A stretch of 64,000 nucleotides of DNA from Crenobacter oryzisoli (GTDB taxonomy: Bacteria > Pseudomonadota > Gammaproteobacteria > Burkholderiales > Chromobacteriaceae): positions 62,001-126,000 of the forward strand of contig NZ_JAUEDK010000004.1 in NCBI RefSeq assembly GCF_030385785.1, given 5' to 3'. The notes under the pieces were generated by a model that was not told the origin of the DNA, did not search any database, and saw only the letters and a list, made by a program, of their open reading frames with translations. Positions 1 to 8,437 of this stretch are shown one piece after another. A program made the translations under genes and the position numbers. Within the stretch, counting starts at the first letter, position 1; the number at the start of each line of letters is the position of its first letter.

Positions 1-1188
1 CTGCGCGCCGGCAACCAGGTGGTCGCCTGGGGCGAGAGCCTGTTCTTCCCCGGCATCTCCGGTGCGCAGGGGCCGGCGGATGCGACCAAGGCGAATGTGC
101 CGGGGGTGGAGGTCAAGGACATCCTGCTGCCGGTCGGCCAGGTGTCGGGGCAATTGTCCCTGTCCGAGCGCTGGAGCCTGCTCGGTTATTACCAATACCA
201 GTACAAGCCCAACGAGCTCGACGCGGTGGGTGGCTATTTCTCGTATTCCGACCTGGTCGGCCCGGGCGCGGCCTACGCGCTGCTGCGCCCCGGCATCTTC
301 TCGCCGTTCGGGTTCGCGTTCCCGCCGGCCTCGCCCAACATCCTGGGCAACGGCTTCCCGTTCACCGGCGAGAACAAGGCACGCAACAGCGGCCAGTGGG
401 GGATGGGTACCCGTTTCCGCGTCGGCAACGAGACCGAGCTGGGCCTCTTCTACCTGCGCTACCACGACAAGAACCCGTCCGTGTCGGTGAACTTCTCGCC
501 GACCCCGGCGATGTTCCAGACCATGGGCTTCCCGGCGGTGATGCCGACCAGCTACAGCGTCGACTACCTGGAAGACATCAAGCTCGCGGGCGCGAGCTTC
601 ACCACCCGCCTCGGCGACACCAACGTCGCCGGCGAAGTCAGCTACAAGCAGGACGTGCCGATGCTGGTCGGCACCCCCTTGGGGGCGATGACCAGCCGCG
701 GCGATGCGACCCAGGCGCAGTTGTCGTTCATCCAGTCGATCGGCCCGACCCCGATCGCCGACGCGATCTCGCTGCTCGGCGAGGTGGTCGACGTCTACGT
801 CAACCGGGTCAAGAGCCTGTCGGTGACCGCGCTCGGCGGGGCGAGCTTCAACCAGCTCGTCGACGACGAGACCACTTTGCGCACCCGCAACGCCTGGGGC
901 TACCAGCTCGGCGCCACGCTCACCTACAACAACGTGTTCGACGGCTGGGACCTCGACGTGCCGCTGACCTTCGGCCAACTGGTCAAGGGCGTACCGGCGG
1001 TGGCCGGCTCGATCGGCGCGTACACCGGCGAGGGCGACATGCGCCTCGGCATCGGCGCCAACTTCAAGTACCTGAACAACCTACAGCTGGGCCTCAGCTA
1101 CAACGGCTTTCTCGGTTCGCCCAATCCTCGCCTGCGGCCTCTCGCCGACCGCGATTACTGGGCTCTTAACGCGAAGTACAGTTTTTGA
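1..1188 (+). CDS. DUF1302 family outer-membrane protein (5' end outside window)
   Basis: The reading frame is open from base 1, so the gene begins before the window; 395 residues are visible. The text starts with a motif typical of DUF1302 proteins (QVVAWGESLFFPGIS) and ends in an aromatic-rich strand finishing in Phe, as in outer-membrane beta barrels. Many short alternating strands (YYQYQYK, LGLFYLRYHDK, LQLGLSYNGF) support a barrel. In pseudomonads and betaproteobacteria DUF1302 genes usually precede a DUF1329 gene, as here (25-bp gap), which supports one operon. The biochemical role is not established; export or placement of hydrophobic compounds is often suggested. Signal peptide and true start cannot be seen. 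Confidence 0.85.
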   Translation: MRAGNQVVAWGESLFFPGISGAQGPADATKANVPGVEVKDILLPVGQVSGQLSLSERWSLLGYYQYQYKPNELDAVGGYFSYSDLVGPGAAYALLRPGIFSPFGFAFPPASPNILGNGFPFTGENKARNSGQWGMGTRFRVGNETELGLFYLRYHDKNPSVSVNFSPTPAMFQTMGFPAVMPTSYSVDYLEDIKLAGASFTTRLGDTNVAGEVSYKQDVPMLVGTPLGAMTSRGDATQAQLSFIQSIGPTPIADAISLLGEVVDVYVNRVKSLSVTALGGASFNQLVDDETTLRTRNAWGYQLGATLTYNNVFDGWDLDVPLTFGQLVKGVPAVAGSIGAYTGEGDMRLGIGANFKYLNNLQLGLSYNGFLGSPNPRLRPLADRDYWALNAKYSF

Positions 1189-1213
1189 CGATTTCTGACG
1201 AGGAGTAACGCAC

Positions 1214-2593
1214 ATGGCTATGCATCGCATTCCGACCCTTGCCCTTGTGGGGGTGTGTCTGGCCGCCGCCTCTGCCAGCGGTTGGGCCAAAGTGTCCCAG
1301 GCCGAGGCCGACAAGCTCGGCAAGGAACTGACCTGCATCGGCGCCGAAAAGGCCGGAAACAAGGACGGCACCATCCCGGCCTATTCGGGCAAGTGGCTGG
1401 GCGTACCGCCTGGGCTGGGCTACAAGGGCACCGGTACCCCGCTGCCCGACCCGTACGCCAGCGAAAAACCGCTGTTCGTGATCACCGCGCAGAACATGGC
1501 CCAGTATGGCGAACGGCTCACTCCGGGGATGAAGGCGCTGCTGAAGAAATACCCGGACAGCTACAACATCCCGGTCTACCCGAGTCATCGCGACTTCCGC
1601 TACGCCGAATGGGTGTGCAAGACCGCCAAGGAGAACGCCCTGGTCGGCGAACTGCAGGACGAAGGCATGGGAGTCGACGCGCTGACCGGTGCGCCGGCGT
1701 TCCCGATCCCGAAGAGCGGGCTGGAGCTGCTGTGGAACAGCCTGTTACCGGTGCGCGCCTGGAAGGAACAAGCGGTCTACGATCAGGCGGTGGTCTATCC
1801 AAAAGGCAATATCGCCTGGGGGCGGGTCAAGTACGACATCCTGGCACCGGTGAACGACCCGACCGAGAAGCAGCGTCCGCATACCACCAATGTGCTGTCG
1901 TCCTACTTCCTGACCTCCGTCTTGCTGCCTGAGCGCCAGGCCGGCGAAATCTATGTCGGCAAGGAGTCGAACAACTTCAAGACCACGCCGCGCGATACCT
2001 GGTCTTACAATCCGGGCACCCGCCGGGTGCGCCAGGCGCCGCAGTTCGGCTTCGACATGCCGTTCGGTCCGGGGGGCTTTCGCACCGTCGACGACGATCG
2101 CCTGTTCAACGGTTCGCCGGAGCGCTACAACTGGCGCATCGTCGGCAAGCGTGAGTACTACATCCCATACGACGCCTACCGCTTCGACGATCCGTCGCGC
2201 AAGTACGCCGACATCCTGAAGCCGGGCCACGCCGATCCGGACGCGATGCGCTACGAGCTGCACCGGGTCTGGGTGCTGGAAGCGACGCTGAAGCAGGGCT
2301 ACCGCCACCAGTACGCCAAGCGAGTGATGTACCTCGATGAGGACACCTATCACATGGTGATGGCCGACAACTACGACGCGCGCGGCCAGTTGTGGCGCGT
2401 TGCCCAGCAGAACTATGTGTACGCCTACGATATGAAAGCGTTCCAGGCCCGCACCGCCCTGTTCTATGACCTAGTGTCGGGCGCCTACCTGGCCGATCGT
2501 CTGTCCAACCAGCAGAACGCGCCATCGCTGAACGCGGCCAACTTCACTGCCGACCACTTCACGCCGGATGCGGCACGCCGCGCCGGGCGCTGA
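1214..2593 (+). CDS. DUF1329 family envelope protein
   Basis: A 459-residue protein with a cleavable signal peptide (hydrophobic segment about residues 8-22, likely cut after A25 in SGWA-KVSQ). The mature part has DUF1329 features: an N-terminal segment with a glycine- and proline-rich stretch, then WNSLLPVRAW and a long Tyr/Trp-rich body (YNPGTRRVRQAPQFGFDMP) resembling LolB-type lipid-binding folds. It lies 25 bp after the DUF1302 gene with a purine-rich Shine-Dalgarno (gacgaggagta) before the ATG, and is followed by a strong terminator. It is probably a periplasmic partner of the DUF1302 barrel. Function is unknown; family assignment is good, role is inference. Confidence 0.85.
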   Translation: MAMHRIPTLALVGVCLAAASASGWAKVSQAEADKLGKELTCIGAEKAGNKDGTIPAYSGKWLGVPPGLGYKGTGTPLPDPYASEKPLFVITAQNMAQYGERLTPGMKALLKKYPDSYNIPVYPSHRDFRYAEWVCKTAKENALVGELQDEGMGVDALTGAPAFPIPKSGLELLWNSLLPVRAWKEQAVYDQAVVYPKGNIAWGRVKYDILAPVNDPTEKQRPHTTNVLSSYFLTSVLLPERQAGEIYVGKESNNFKTTPRDTWSYNPGTRRVRQAPQFGFDMPFGPGGFRTVDDDRLFNGSPERYNWRIVGKREYYIPYDAYRFDDPSRKYADILKPGHADPDAMRYELHRVWVLEATLKQGYRHQYAKRVMYLDEDTYHMVMADNYDARGQLWRVAQQNYVYAYDMKAFQARTALFYDLVSGAYLADRLSNQQNAPSLNAANFTADHFTPDAARRAGR

Positions 2594-2611
2594 GTGGATT
2601 GATCCCGGAAG

Positions 2612-2635
2612 AGGGGGCCTTTGGCCCCCTTCTTT
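2612..2635 (+). terminator. Intrinsic terminator of the DUF1302-DUF1329 operon
   Basis: Perfect 8-bp stem (agggggcc / ggccccct, loop ttt) followed by tcttt, 18 bp after the DUF1329 stop. Confidence 0.85.
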
Positions 2636-2690
2636 CGTGGCGGCCCGCTTTCGGCCAGTCTTTGGCCTGACTCTTCATAAGGAACACGGC

Positions 2691-3875
2691 ATGTTGCAGC
2701 TTGCCTTCACTCCGGCCCGCCTCGGCCGGCTCGCGCTACCCAACCGTTTCATCAAGACTGCCACCTTCGAAGGCCGTACCCCCGGCGGGCGCATCGACGA
2801 CGCCACCTGTGCCTTCCATGCCGGCTTCGCCGCCGGTGGGGTGGGGTTGACCACCGTCGCCTACTGCGCGGTGGCACCCGATGCGCGCACTTTCCCCGAC
2901 CAGCTGGTGGTCAGCGAGGCCAGTCTGCCGGCGCTGACACGGCTGGCCGACGCGGTGCACGCCGCCGGCGGGGCGGTCTCGGGCCAGCTTGCCCACTGCG
3001 GCGGCTTCACCAAGGTCAAGTCCACCGAGACACGTCGGCCGAAAGGACCGTCGTTCGGCCTCAACGACTACGGCCTGCTGCACGGCGTGCCGTTCGCCGG
3101 GGCGATGGATGCGACTGACATCGCGCGCACCGTGCGCCACTACGCCCGCGCCGCCACCTTGCTGAAGCAGGCCGGTTTCGACGCGCTGGAAATCCACATG
3201 GGCCACGGCTATCTGTTGAGCCAGTTCATCAGTCCGGCCACCAACCGGCGCCGCGACGGCTATGGTGGCAGTCTGGCCAACCGGATGCGGCTGCCGCTTC
3301 AGGTGCTGGCGGCGGTGCGCGAAGCGGTCGGCGAGGGCTTTCCCTTGCTCGCCAAGATCAATCTGGACGACGGCGTGGCCGGCGGCGGGCGGGTCAGCGA
3401 GGCAGTCGAGGTGGCGCGCCTGCTGGAGGCCGGTGGCATCGACGCGCTGGTGTTGTCCGGCGGCCTGGTCAACCGCAGCCCGATGCACCTGTTCCGCGGT
3501 GCCAGCCCGCTAGACGCGATGATCGCGCGCGAGCCGGCGGCGCGGGTGCGCATGGCGATGCGGCTGTCCGGCGGCAAGCTGTTCCCGAACCTGCCGTTCG
3601 CGCCGCTGTATTTTCGCGAACAGGCGCTCAGGGTGCGCGACGCGGTCGGCTGCGCCGTGGCGTATCTGGGTGGCGTCACCTCGGGCGACGACGTCGCGCA
3701 GCTGATGCGTGACGGTTTCGACTATGTGTGCGTCGGCCGTGCGCTGCTGCATGATGCCGCTTTCGTGCAGAAGCTCGCCGCCGATCCAGGCCATGTCAGC
3801 GCCTGCAGCCACTGCAATCTGTGCGTCGCGACGATGAGCGACGTGGGCGGCACCCGCTGTGCACTGGTCGCCTGA
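2691..3875 (+). CDS. Old Yellow Enzyme family FMN oxidoreductase
   Basis: 394 residues forming one TIM barrel of the NADH:flavin oxidoreductase/Old Yellow Enzyme family. Visible marks are the N-terminal LPNRFIKTATFEGRTPGG and the signature GHGYLLSQFISPATNRR near residues 171-187 with the following YGGSLANR. The C-terminus has cysteines C372, C375, C378 and C390 in a spacing close to the 4Fe-4S site of dienoyl-CoA-reductase-like members, but the extra FAD/NAD domain of those enzymes is absent. ATG 2691 is chosen over upstream in-frame codons because ataagga lies 8 bp before it and the family N-terminus starts there. It probably reduces an activated alkene with NAD(P)H; the substrate is unknown. 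Confidence 0.85.
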   Translation: MLQLAFTPARLGRLALPNRFIKTATFEGRTPGGRIDDATCAFHAGFAAGGVGLTTVAYCAVAPDARTFPDQLVVSEASLPALTRLADAVHAAGGAVSGQLAHCGGFTKVKSTETRRPKGPSFGLNDYGLLHGVPFAGAMDATDIARTVRHYARAATLLKQAGFDALEIHMGHGYLLSQFISPATNRRRDGYGGSLANRMRLPLQVLAAVREAVGEGFPLLAKINLDDGVAGGGRVSEAVEVARLLEAGGIDALVLSGGLVNRSPMHLFRGASPLDAMIAREPAARVRMAMRLSGGKLFPNLPFAPLYFREQALRVRDAVGCAVAYLGGVTSGDDVAQLMRDGFDYVCVGRALLHDAAFVQKLAADPGHVSACSHCNLCVATMSDVGGTRCALVA

Positions 3876-3936
3876 CTGCGCAGGGCGCGGATTTTGCAGT
3901 ACAATCCGCCGATAACTCTGCACGAAGGATAGCTAG

Positions 3937-4116
3937 ATGTACCAGTCGGACTTCACCAAGTTTATGAACGAGTACCTCGACAAAAACCCGGCCGTGGATA
4001 CCGAGCGCCGCGAACTGCGCCTGACCTGGTGGGACCGCAAGCTCGACGCCAAGGAGCAGGAAGGCTTCAAACAGGCGCGCGTGGCGCAGAAGCCCTACGT
4101 CTACCAGCCGGAGTAA
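3937..4116 (+). CDS. DUF3460 family small protein
   Basis: A 59-residue protein beginning MYQSDFTKFMNEYLDKNP and containing RLTWWDRKLD, which matches the small DUF3460 proteins of betaproteobacteria as I recall them. It has no signal peptide or membrane segment, is charged, and looks helical and soluble. A Shine-Dalgarno (gaagga) precedes the ATG by about 8 bp, and a strong terminator follows 35 bp after the stop, so this is a genuine short transcription unit and not a chance frame. Its function is unknown, and its neighbours (reductase, methyltransferase) give no clear hint. Confidence 0.8.
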   Translation: MYQSDFTKFMNEYLDKNPAVDTERRELRLTWWDRKLDAKEQEGFKQARVAQKPYVYQPE

Positions 4117-4151
4117 GCCGGCACGGCCCCGACGCCGTTCGGCCAACGTTG

Positions 4152-4177
4152 ACGCCCGCTTGCGGGCGTTTGTTTTT
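4152..4177 (+). terminator. Intrinsic terminator after the DUF3460 gene
   Basis: Perfect 8-bp stem acgcccgc / gcgggcgt with a tt loop, followed by ttgttttt. Confidence 0.85.
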
Positions 4178-4232
4178 GGAGCTGTCCTAACCCTTGCCGG
4201 TGATCGCAGGGGGAGGGCGCCGAGGATCTGGC

Positions 4233-4898
4233 ATGACCCGACAAACACTCTCCCTCGACACGACGCTGTCCGATTATCTCCTGACCATCGGTGTGACCGA
4301 ATCGCCGCTCTTGCGCGAGCTGCGCGAGGAGAACGCCGGCCATCGTCTGGCCAAGATGCAGATCGCCCCGGAGCAGGGCCAACTGCTCGGCTGGCTCGCG
4401 CGCTTGATCGGCGCGCGCCGCTACCTCGAGATCGGCGTGTTCACCGGTTACAGCAGCCTGGCCGTGATGCAGGCGCTGCCACCGGACGGCGAGATCGTCG
4501 CCTGCGACGTCAGCGACGAGTTCACTCGGGTGGCGCGCCGCTACTGGGAGAAGGCCGGCGTCGCCGAACGGATCCGGCTGGTGTTGCAGCCGGCGCAGAA
4601 GACGCTGGCCGAACTGCTCGCTGCTGGCGAGACCGGTCGGTTCGACATGGCATTCATCGATGCCGACAAGCCATCCTATCCGGCTTATTTCGAGGCCTGT
4701 CTGCAGCTGGTGCGCCCCGGCGGCGTCATCGCCATCGATAATGTGTTTCTCAGCGGTCGCGTCGTAGAACCGAAGCCGGAAGACCCGCCAGGCGTACATA
4801 TCCTTCATGAGTTCAACGCCCGGCTCGTCAATGACGCGCGTGTTCATCCTGTCACCTTACCGATCGGCGACGGCCTGACCTTGCTGATCCGGCGCTGA
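4233..4898 (+). CDS. Class I SAM-dependent O-methyltransferase
   Basis: 221 residues, the usual size of the caffeoyl-CoA OMT/YrrM-type family (Methyltransf_3). SAM-binding motif I is YLEIGVFTGYSSLAVM (about residues 65-80). A second acidic motif EIVACDVSDEF follows, then FDMAFIDADKPSYPAYFEA and GGVIAIDNVFLSGRV, which hold the metal-binding Asp and Asn/Asp positions of this family. ATG 4233 follows a gagg Shine-Dalgarno by 7 bp; an upstream TTG at 4194 in the same frame is less likely. It probably methylates a catechol-like small molecule with Mg2+, but the substrate is unknown. It occupies the place directly before tolR where tolQ would be expected. Confidence 0.85.
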   Translation: MTRQTLSLDTTLSDYLLTIGVTESPLLRELREENAGHRLAKMQIAPEQGQLLGWLARLIGARRYLEIGVFTGYSSLAVMQALPPDGEIVACDVSDEFTRVARRYWEKAGVAERIRLVLQPAQKTLAELLAAGETGRFDMAFIDADKPSYPAYFEACLQLVRPGGVIAIDNVFLSGRVVEPKPEDPPGVHILHEFNARLVNDARVHPVTLPIGDGLTLLIRR

Positions 4899-4923
4899 TT
4901 CTGGCAATACCATTTGCATGTTT

Positions 4924-4953
4924 ATTCGGCCAGCCCTACCCGGTTGGCCGAAT
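4924..4953 (+). terminator. Hairpin after the O-methyltransferase gene
   Basis: Perfect 9-bp stem attcggcca / tggccgaat with a 12-nt loop, followed only by a weak T-rich tract (ttacttcc). Probable terminator separating the methyltransferase from tolR. Confidence 0.5.
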
Positions 4954-5061
4954 TTACTTCCGGTGCTGAACTTTCTTGCGTACTGCCCGGTCTTTTCCTT
5001 CTGTCATCGAACCCCTCGCGACGGGTGCTATTATGGTCCGGTCGCCTCTGCATTATTGAAT

Positions 5062-5466
5062 ATGCTTAATCGTCGCCCCCGCCGCCTGATGAATCAGATG
5101 AACGTGGTGCCCTACATCGACGTGATGCTGGTGCTCCTCGTTATTTTCATGGTCACCGCCCCAATGTTCACGCCGGGCGTGATCGACGTGCCGAGCGTAT
5201 CGCACGCCAAGTCCGCCGATGCGCGCCCGATCGAGGTAATCGTCAATGCCGACGGCACCTATAAGCTCAGCGATGAGGGCGAGAGCCACACGCTCGCCAG
5301 CCTCGATGAGCTCAAGCAGGCCGCACCGAGCGCCACCGCCGGCGATCGTCCGGTCGCCGTCTCGGCCGGCAAGGACCTGAAGTACGACGCCGTGGTACAG
5401 GTGGTCAACGCCCTGCATGAAGTCGGCGTGAAGAAAGTCGCCTTGGTGGTGAAGACTGCCAAATGA
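5062..5466 (+). CDS. tolR: TolR, Tol-Pal inner-membrane protein
   Basis: 134 residues with the ExbD/TolR layout: short basic N-terminus (MLNRRPRRLMNQMNVVPYID), one transmembrane helix VMLVLLVIFMVTAPMF carrying the proton-channel Asp just before it (YIDVML), and a periplasmic domain ending VGVKKVALVVK. With TolQ it forms the proton-driven motor that energises TolA during cell division. ATG 5062 fits the family start; the frame stays open to 4918, but that extension is not TolR-like. No good Shine-Dalgarno is visible. An extended -10-like tgctattat at 5026-5034 may provide a promoter. It overlaps tolA by 4 bp. tolQ, normally just upstream, is not present. Confidence 0.93.
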   Translation: MLNRRPRRLMNQMNVVPYIDVMLVLLVIFMVTAPMFTPGVIDVPSVSHAKSADARPIEVIVNADGTYKLSDEGESHTLASLDELKQAAPSATAGDRPVAVSAGKDLKYDAVVQVVNALHEVGVKKVALVVKTAK

Positions 5467-6440
5467 TGGTCCGCCGCAATGCCAACCCCCCACGCTGGCC
5501 GCTGGCGGCCTCGATCGGGCTGCACCTATTGCTGATCGGCGGGCTGATCTGGGCCAATTTCCGTCAGCCGCCAGTGACCGAGGCGTTGCCGGCCGCGGTC
5601 GAGTTGTGGACCAGCGCGCCGCCACCACCTCCGAGCGAAGCGGTCAAGGTCGCGCCGGCGCCGGTGGCGAAGCCCGAGCCAGCCCCTGCACCCGAGCCGG
5701 CCCCGCCGCTCGATACCCGCGATGCCGAGGTCAAGCTGGGCAAGCAGGAGCCCAAGCACCACAAGCTGGTGGAGCCGAAGCCGCAGCCCGAGGTGAAACA
5801 CAAACCGGTGCCCAAACCGGTCGAGCCGCCGCCGCCCGAGAAGAAGCCCGTCGAGAAGAAGCCAATCGAGAAGCATCTGGCCGAGAAGGCGCCGGTCGAG
5901 AAAAAGCCGGCTCCGGCACCGGAAAAGCCGCAGGAAAAGGCCAAGCCGAAACCGGCTCCGGTCGAAACGCCGAAGCCGATGGCCAAGGCCAAGGAACACC
6001 CGTCAGGCAAGGGCACCAAGACCGCGCCGCGCTACAACAACGAGGCCGATGACCTCTTGTCGTCGCTCGATAGCACCAACACCACCCGCAAGGGCAACGC
6101 CAAGATCGACCAGGCGGGCGGCTCGACCGGTGTCGCCGGCGGATCGGCCTCGGGCAATGGGGTCAACCTGAGCGGCTACAAGTCGCAGGTGGTCGCGCGG
6201 ATTCGGCCGCTGGTGCAGATACCGGACAGCATGCAGGGCAATCCGGCGGTCGAAGTGCGAGTACGTGTGTTGCCCGACATGAGCGTGAGCAGTGTCACCC
6301 TGGTCAAGAGTAGCGGCAACACCGCCTATGACGAAGCGGTGCAGCGAGCCATCCGCGAGGCGGGCAACTTCCCGCCGCGCCCAGCCGGTGCCGACCCGGG
6401 GCTGTTCCGCTCGTTCAACCTGATTTTCCGCCCCCACTGA
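5463..6440 (+). CDS. tolA: TolA, Tol-Pal energy-transducing protein
   Basis: 325 residues: an N-terminal membrane anchor (about residues 12-31, WPLAASIGLHLLLIGGLIWA) with the SxxxH motif that contacts TolQR, then a long Pro/Lys/Glu-rich periplasmic spacer (about 45-180, repeated EKKPVEKKP units), a Gly/Ser/Asn-rich linker and a C-terminal TonB-like domain (about 225-325, VRVRVLPDMSVSSVTLVKSSG). It links the inner-membrane motor to TolB and Pal. The start codon overlaps the tolR stop (atgatg), implying translational coupling. The spacer shows strong compositional bias and open frames on other strands, which are not genes. Confidence 0.93.
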   Translation: MMVRRNANPPRWPLAASIGLHLLLIGGLIWANFRQPPVTEALPAAVELWTSAPPPPPSEAVKVAPAPVAKPEPAPAPEPAPPLDTRDAEVKLGKQEPKHHKLVEPKPQPEVKHKPVPKPVEPPPPEKKPVEKKPIEKHLAEKAPVEKKPAPAPEKPQEKAKPKPAPVETPKPMAKAKEHPSGKGTKTAPRYNNEADDLLSSLDSTNTTRKGNAKIDQAGGSTGVAGGSASGNGVNLSGYKSQVVARIRPLVQIPDSMQGNPAVEVRVRVLPDMSVSSVTLVKSSGNTAYDEAVQRAIREAGNFPPRPAGADPGLFRSFNLIFRPH

Positions 6441-6467
6441 GCGGGGCTAGCCGATTAGAGGACTGTG

Positions 6468-7769
6468 ATGCAACTAGCGTTTTTCCTGAAAGACCGCCGC
6501 TGGCTGTGGATGGCCTTTCTGGCGGTGCTGCTGCCCTTGGGGGCTCGTGCCGAGGACATGACCATCGAGATCGTCGGCGGCGGCAGCAACCAGCATGCCA
6601 TCGCTGTCGTGCCGTTCAAGAGCGAGACCAGCGGCGTCAACGAGGCGCTGACGCCGACCATCAAGAACGACCTGTCTCTGTCCGGCGTGTTCCGGATGGT
6701 GCCGACCGAGGGTGTCGCCAACGTGCCGTTCTCCGCGGCCGACGTGAAGTACCCGCTGTGGCAGGCGGCTGGAGCGCAATTGGTTGCGGTCGGCAGCGTC
6801 GTGCCGACTGGCGGCCAGTTCCGCATCAGCTTCGCGCTGCAGGACGTAGCGCAGAAGAAGACGCTGACTTCCGGCCAGTTCACCGTCGGCGCCGACCGCG
6901 CCCGCGACGTGGCGCACACCATCGCCAACATGATCTACGAGGCGATCACCGGCCAGAAGGGCATCTTCAATACCCGCATCGTGTACGTGCAGAAGATGGG
7001 CTCGGAATACCACCTCCAGGTGGCCGACGTGGACGGCGGCCGTGCGCGCACCGTGCTGCGCTCGAAGGAGCCGATCATCTCGCCGTCGTGGTCGCCGGAC
7101 GGCAACAAGCTTGCCTACGTATCGTTCGAGACCAAGAAGCCGGTCGTGTGGGTGCAGGACCTGGCCACTGGCCAGCGCCGCATGGTCGCCAACTTCAAGG
7201 GCAGCAATTCCGCCCCCGCATGGAGTCCGGATGGCACGCACTTGGCAGTGACGCTGACCACCAGCGGCAACTCGCAGGTTTACATCGTGCCGGCGAATGG
7301 CGGTTCGCCGCGACGCCTGACGCACAGCAGCGCGATCGATACCGAGCCGACCTGGAGCCCGGACGGCGGCAGCATCCTGTTCGTGTCCGACCGTGCCGGC
7401 GGCCCGCAGATCTACCGCATTGCGGCCAACGGCGGCGAGCCACAGCGCCTCACCTATGCAGGCAGCTACAACGTGTCGCCGAAGGTGTCGCCGGACGGCA
7501 AGAGCTTCACCTACATCCGCCGCGAAGGCGGTCGCTTCCGGGTGATGATCCAAACCTTCGGGAACAACGACAGCCGCGTGCTGTCCGACGGCAGCTACAA
7601 CGAGCGACCGAGCTACGCTCCCAACGGTCAGCTGGTGCTATATGCCAGCGATCAGGGGGGGAAGAGCGTGCTCTACGCTGCCACGACCGATGGCGGCAGT
7701 CGCGTGAAGCTCGCCGTGATCAACGGCAGCGTGCAAGACCCGGCCTGGGGGCCGTCAAGTAATCCGTAA
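6468..7769 (+). CDS. tolB: TolB, periplasmic beta-propeller protein
   Basis: 433 residues. A signal peptide (MQLAFFLKDRRWLWMAFLAV..., cut near GARA-ED) is followed by the TolB N-terminal domain (AIAVVPFKSE, about 30-160) and a six-bladed WD/PD40-type propeller with repeated SPSWSPDGNKLAYVS and PTWSPDGGSILFVSD motifs (about 185-430). It binds Pal at the outer membrane and TolA from the inner membrane. ATG 6468 is preferred over GTG 6465 because gagga then sits 5 bp upstream. It lies 27 bp after tolA and 20 bp before pal, within the tol operon. Confidence 0.95.
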   Translation: MQLAFFLKDRRWLWMAFLAVLLPLGARAEDMTIEIVGGGSNQHAIAVVPFKSETSGVNEALTPTIKNDLSLSGVFRMVPTEGVANVPFSAADVKYPLWQAAGAQLVAVGSVVPTGGQFRISFALQDVAQKKTLTSGQFTVGADRARDVAHTIANMIYEAITGQKGIFNTRIVYVQKMGSEYHLQVADVDGGRARTVLRSKEPIISPSWSPDGNKLAYVSFETKKPVVWVQDLATGQRRMVANFKGSNSAPAWSPDGTHLAVTLTTSGNSQVYIVPANGGSPRRLTHSSAIDTEPTWSPDGGSILFVSDRAGGPQIYRIAANGGEPQRLTYAGSYNVSPKVSPDGKSFTYIRREGGRFRVMIQTFGNNDSRVLSDGSYNERPSYAPNGQLVLYASDQGGKSVLYAATTDGGSRVKLAVINGSVQDPAWGPSSNP

Positions 7770-7789
7770 CGTTAATAAGGAGAACAAGC

Positions 7790-8311
7790 ATGAACTGGAA
7801 ACAGCTTGCTCTGGGTGCTGCCACTGTCCTCGCATTGGCCGCATGCTCGAGTACCAAACCGATGGATCCGGCTGCAACGGCGCCTGTTGCCTCGGGTAGC
7901 GGGGCAAACAGCGGCGCCACCGCCGGCGCACAGCAGGGCGGTGCGGTCGATCCGTTGAACGACCCGAACAGCCAGCTGGCCAAGCGCAACGTGTACTTCG
8001 ATTTCGACTCTTCGTCGGTCCGCTCGTCCGAGAAGCCGACCGTTGAAGCGCACGCCGCTTACCTCGCCGCCCACCCGGACCGCAAACTGCAGGTCCAGGG
8101 CAACACCGACTCGCGCGGCAGCCGCGAGTACAACCTGGCACTGGGCCAGCGTCGTGCCGAAAGCGTGAAGAACGCGATGCAGGTGCTCGGCGCCAAGGAC
8201 AGCCAGATCGAAGCGATCAGCTACGGCAAGGAAAAGCCGAAGTCTAACGGCAGCAGCGACGCCGACTACGCCGAAAACCGTCGTGATGACATCGTCTACC
8301 AAGGCCAATAA
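7790..8311 (+). CDS. pal: Pal, peptidoglycan-associated lipoprotein
   Basis: 173 residues. The N-terminus is a type II signal peptide with lipobox LAAC (lipid-bearing Cys about residue 19), then a Ser/Gly/Ala-rich linker and an OmpA-like peptidoglycan-binding domain (about 65-173) starting NVYFDFDSSSV and containing VQGNTDSRGSREYNLALGQ, the diaminopimelate-binding signature. It anchors the outer membrane to the wall and is the outer-membrane end of the Tol-Pal system. An aaggaga Shine-Dalgarno lies 6 bp before the ATG. Two strong hairpins separate it from cpoB. Confidence 0.95.
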   Translation: MNWKQLALGAATVLALAACSSTKPMDPAATAPVASGSGANSGATAGAQQGGAVDPLNDPNSQLAKRNVYFDFDSSSVRSSEKPTVEAHAAYLAAHPDRKLQVQGNTDSRGSREYNLALGQRRAESVKNAMQVLGAKDSQIEAISYGKEKPKSNGSSDADYAENRRDDIVYQGQ

Positions 8312-8330
8312 GGCTCGGGTATGACAAAAT

Positions 8331-8415
8331 ACTGGCCGGGGACGCGCGAGCACCCGGCCAGTTTGTACATACTGGGCTTATCAGGCATCGGCTTCGAGCC
8401 GGAGCCGATGCCTGA
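8331..8415 (+). other. Two consecutive perfect hairpins between pal and cpoB
   Basis: Hairpin 1: 10-bp stem actggccggg (8331-8340) / cccggccagt (8353-8362), followed by ttgtaca. Hairpin 2: 13-bp stem 8381-8393 / 8403-8415 with a 9-nt loop. Neither has a clean T-tract, so they more likely set mRNA stability or partial termination after pal than full termination. Confidence 0.6.
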
Positions 8416-8437
8416 CAGGCCCAAGGGGGAAAAAGAC

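Noticed and set aside
5640-6000. Repetitive Pro/Lys/Glu coding stretch that looks like a tandem repeat
   Set aside because: It is the normal periplasmic spacer of TolA, not an independent repeat element.
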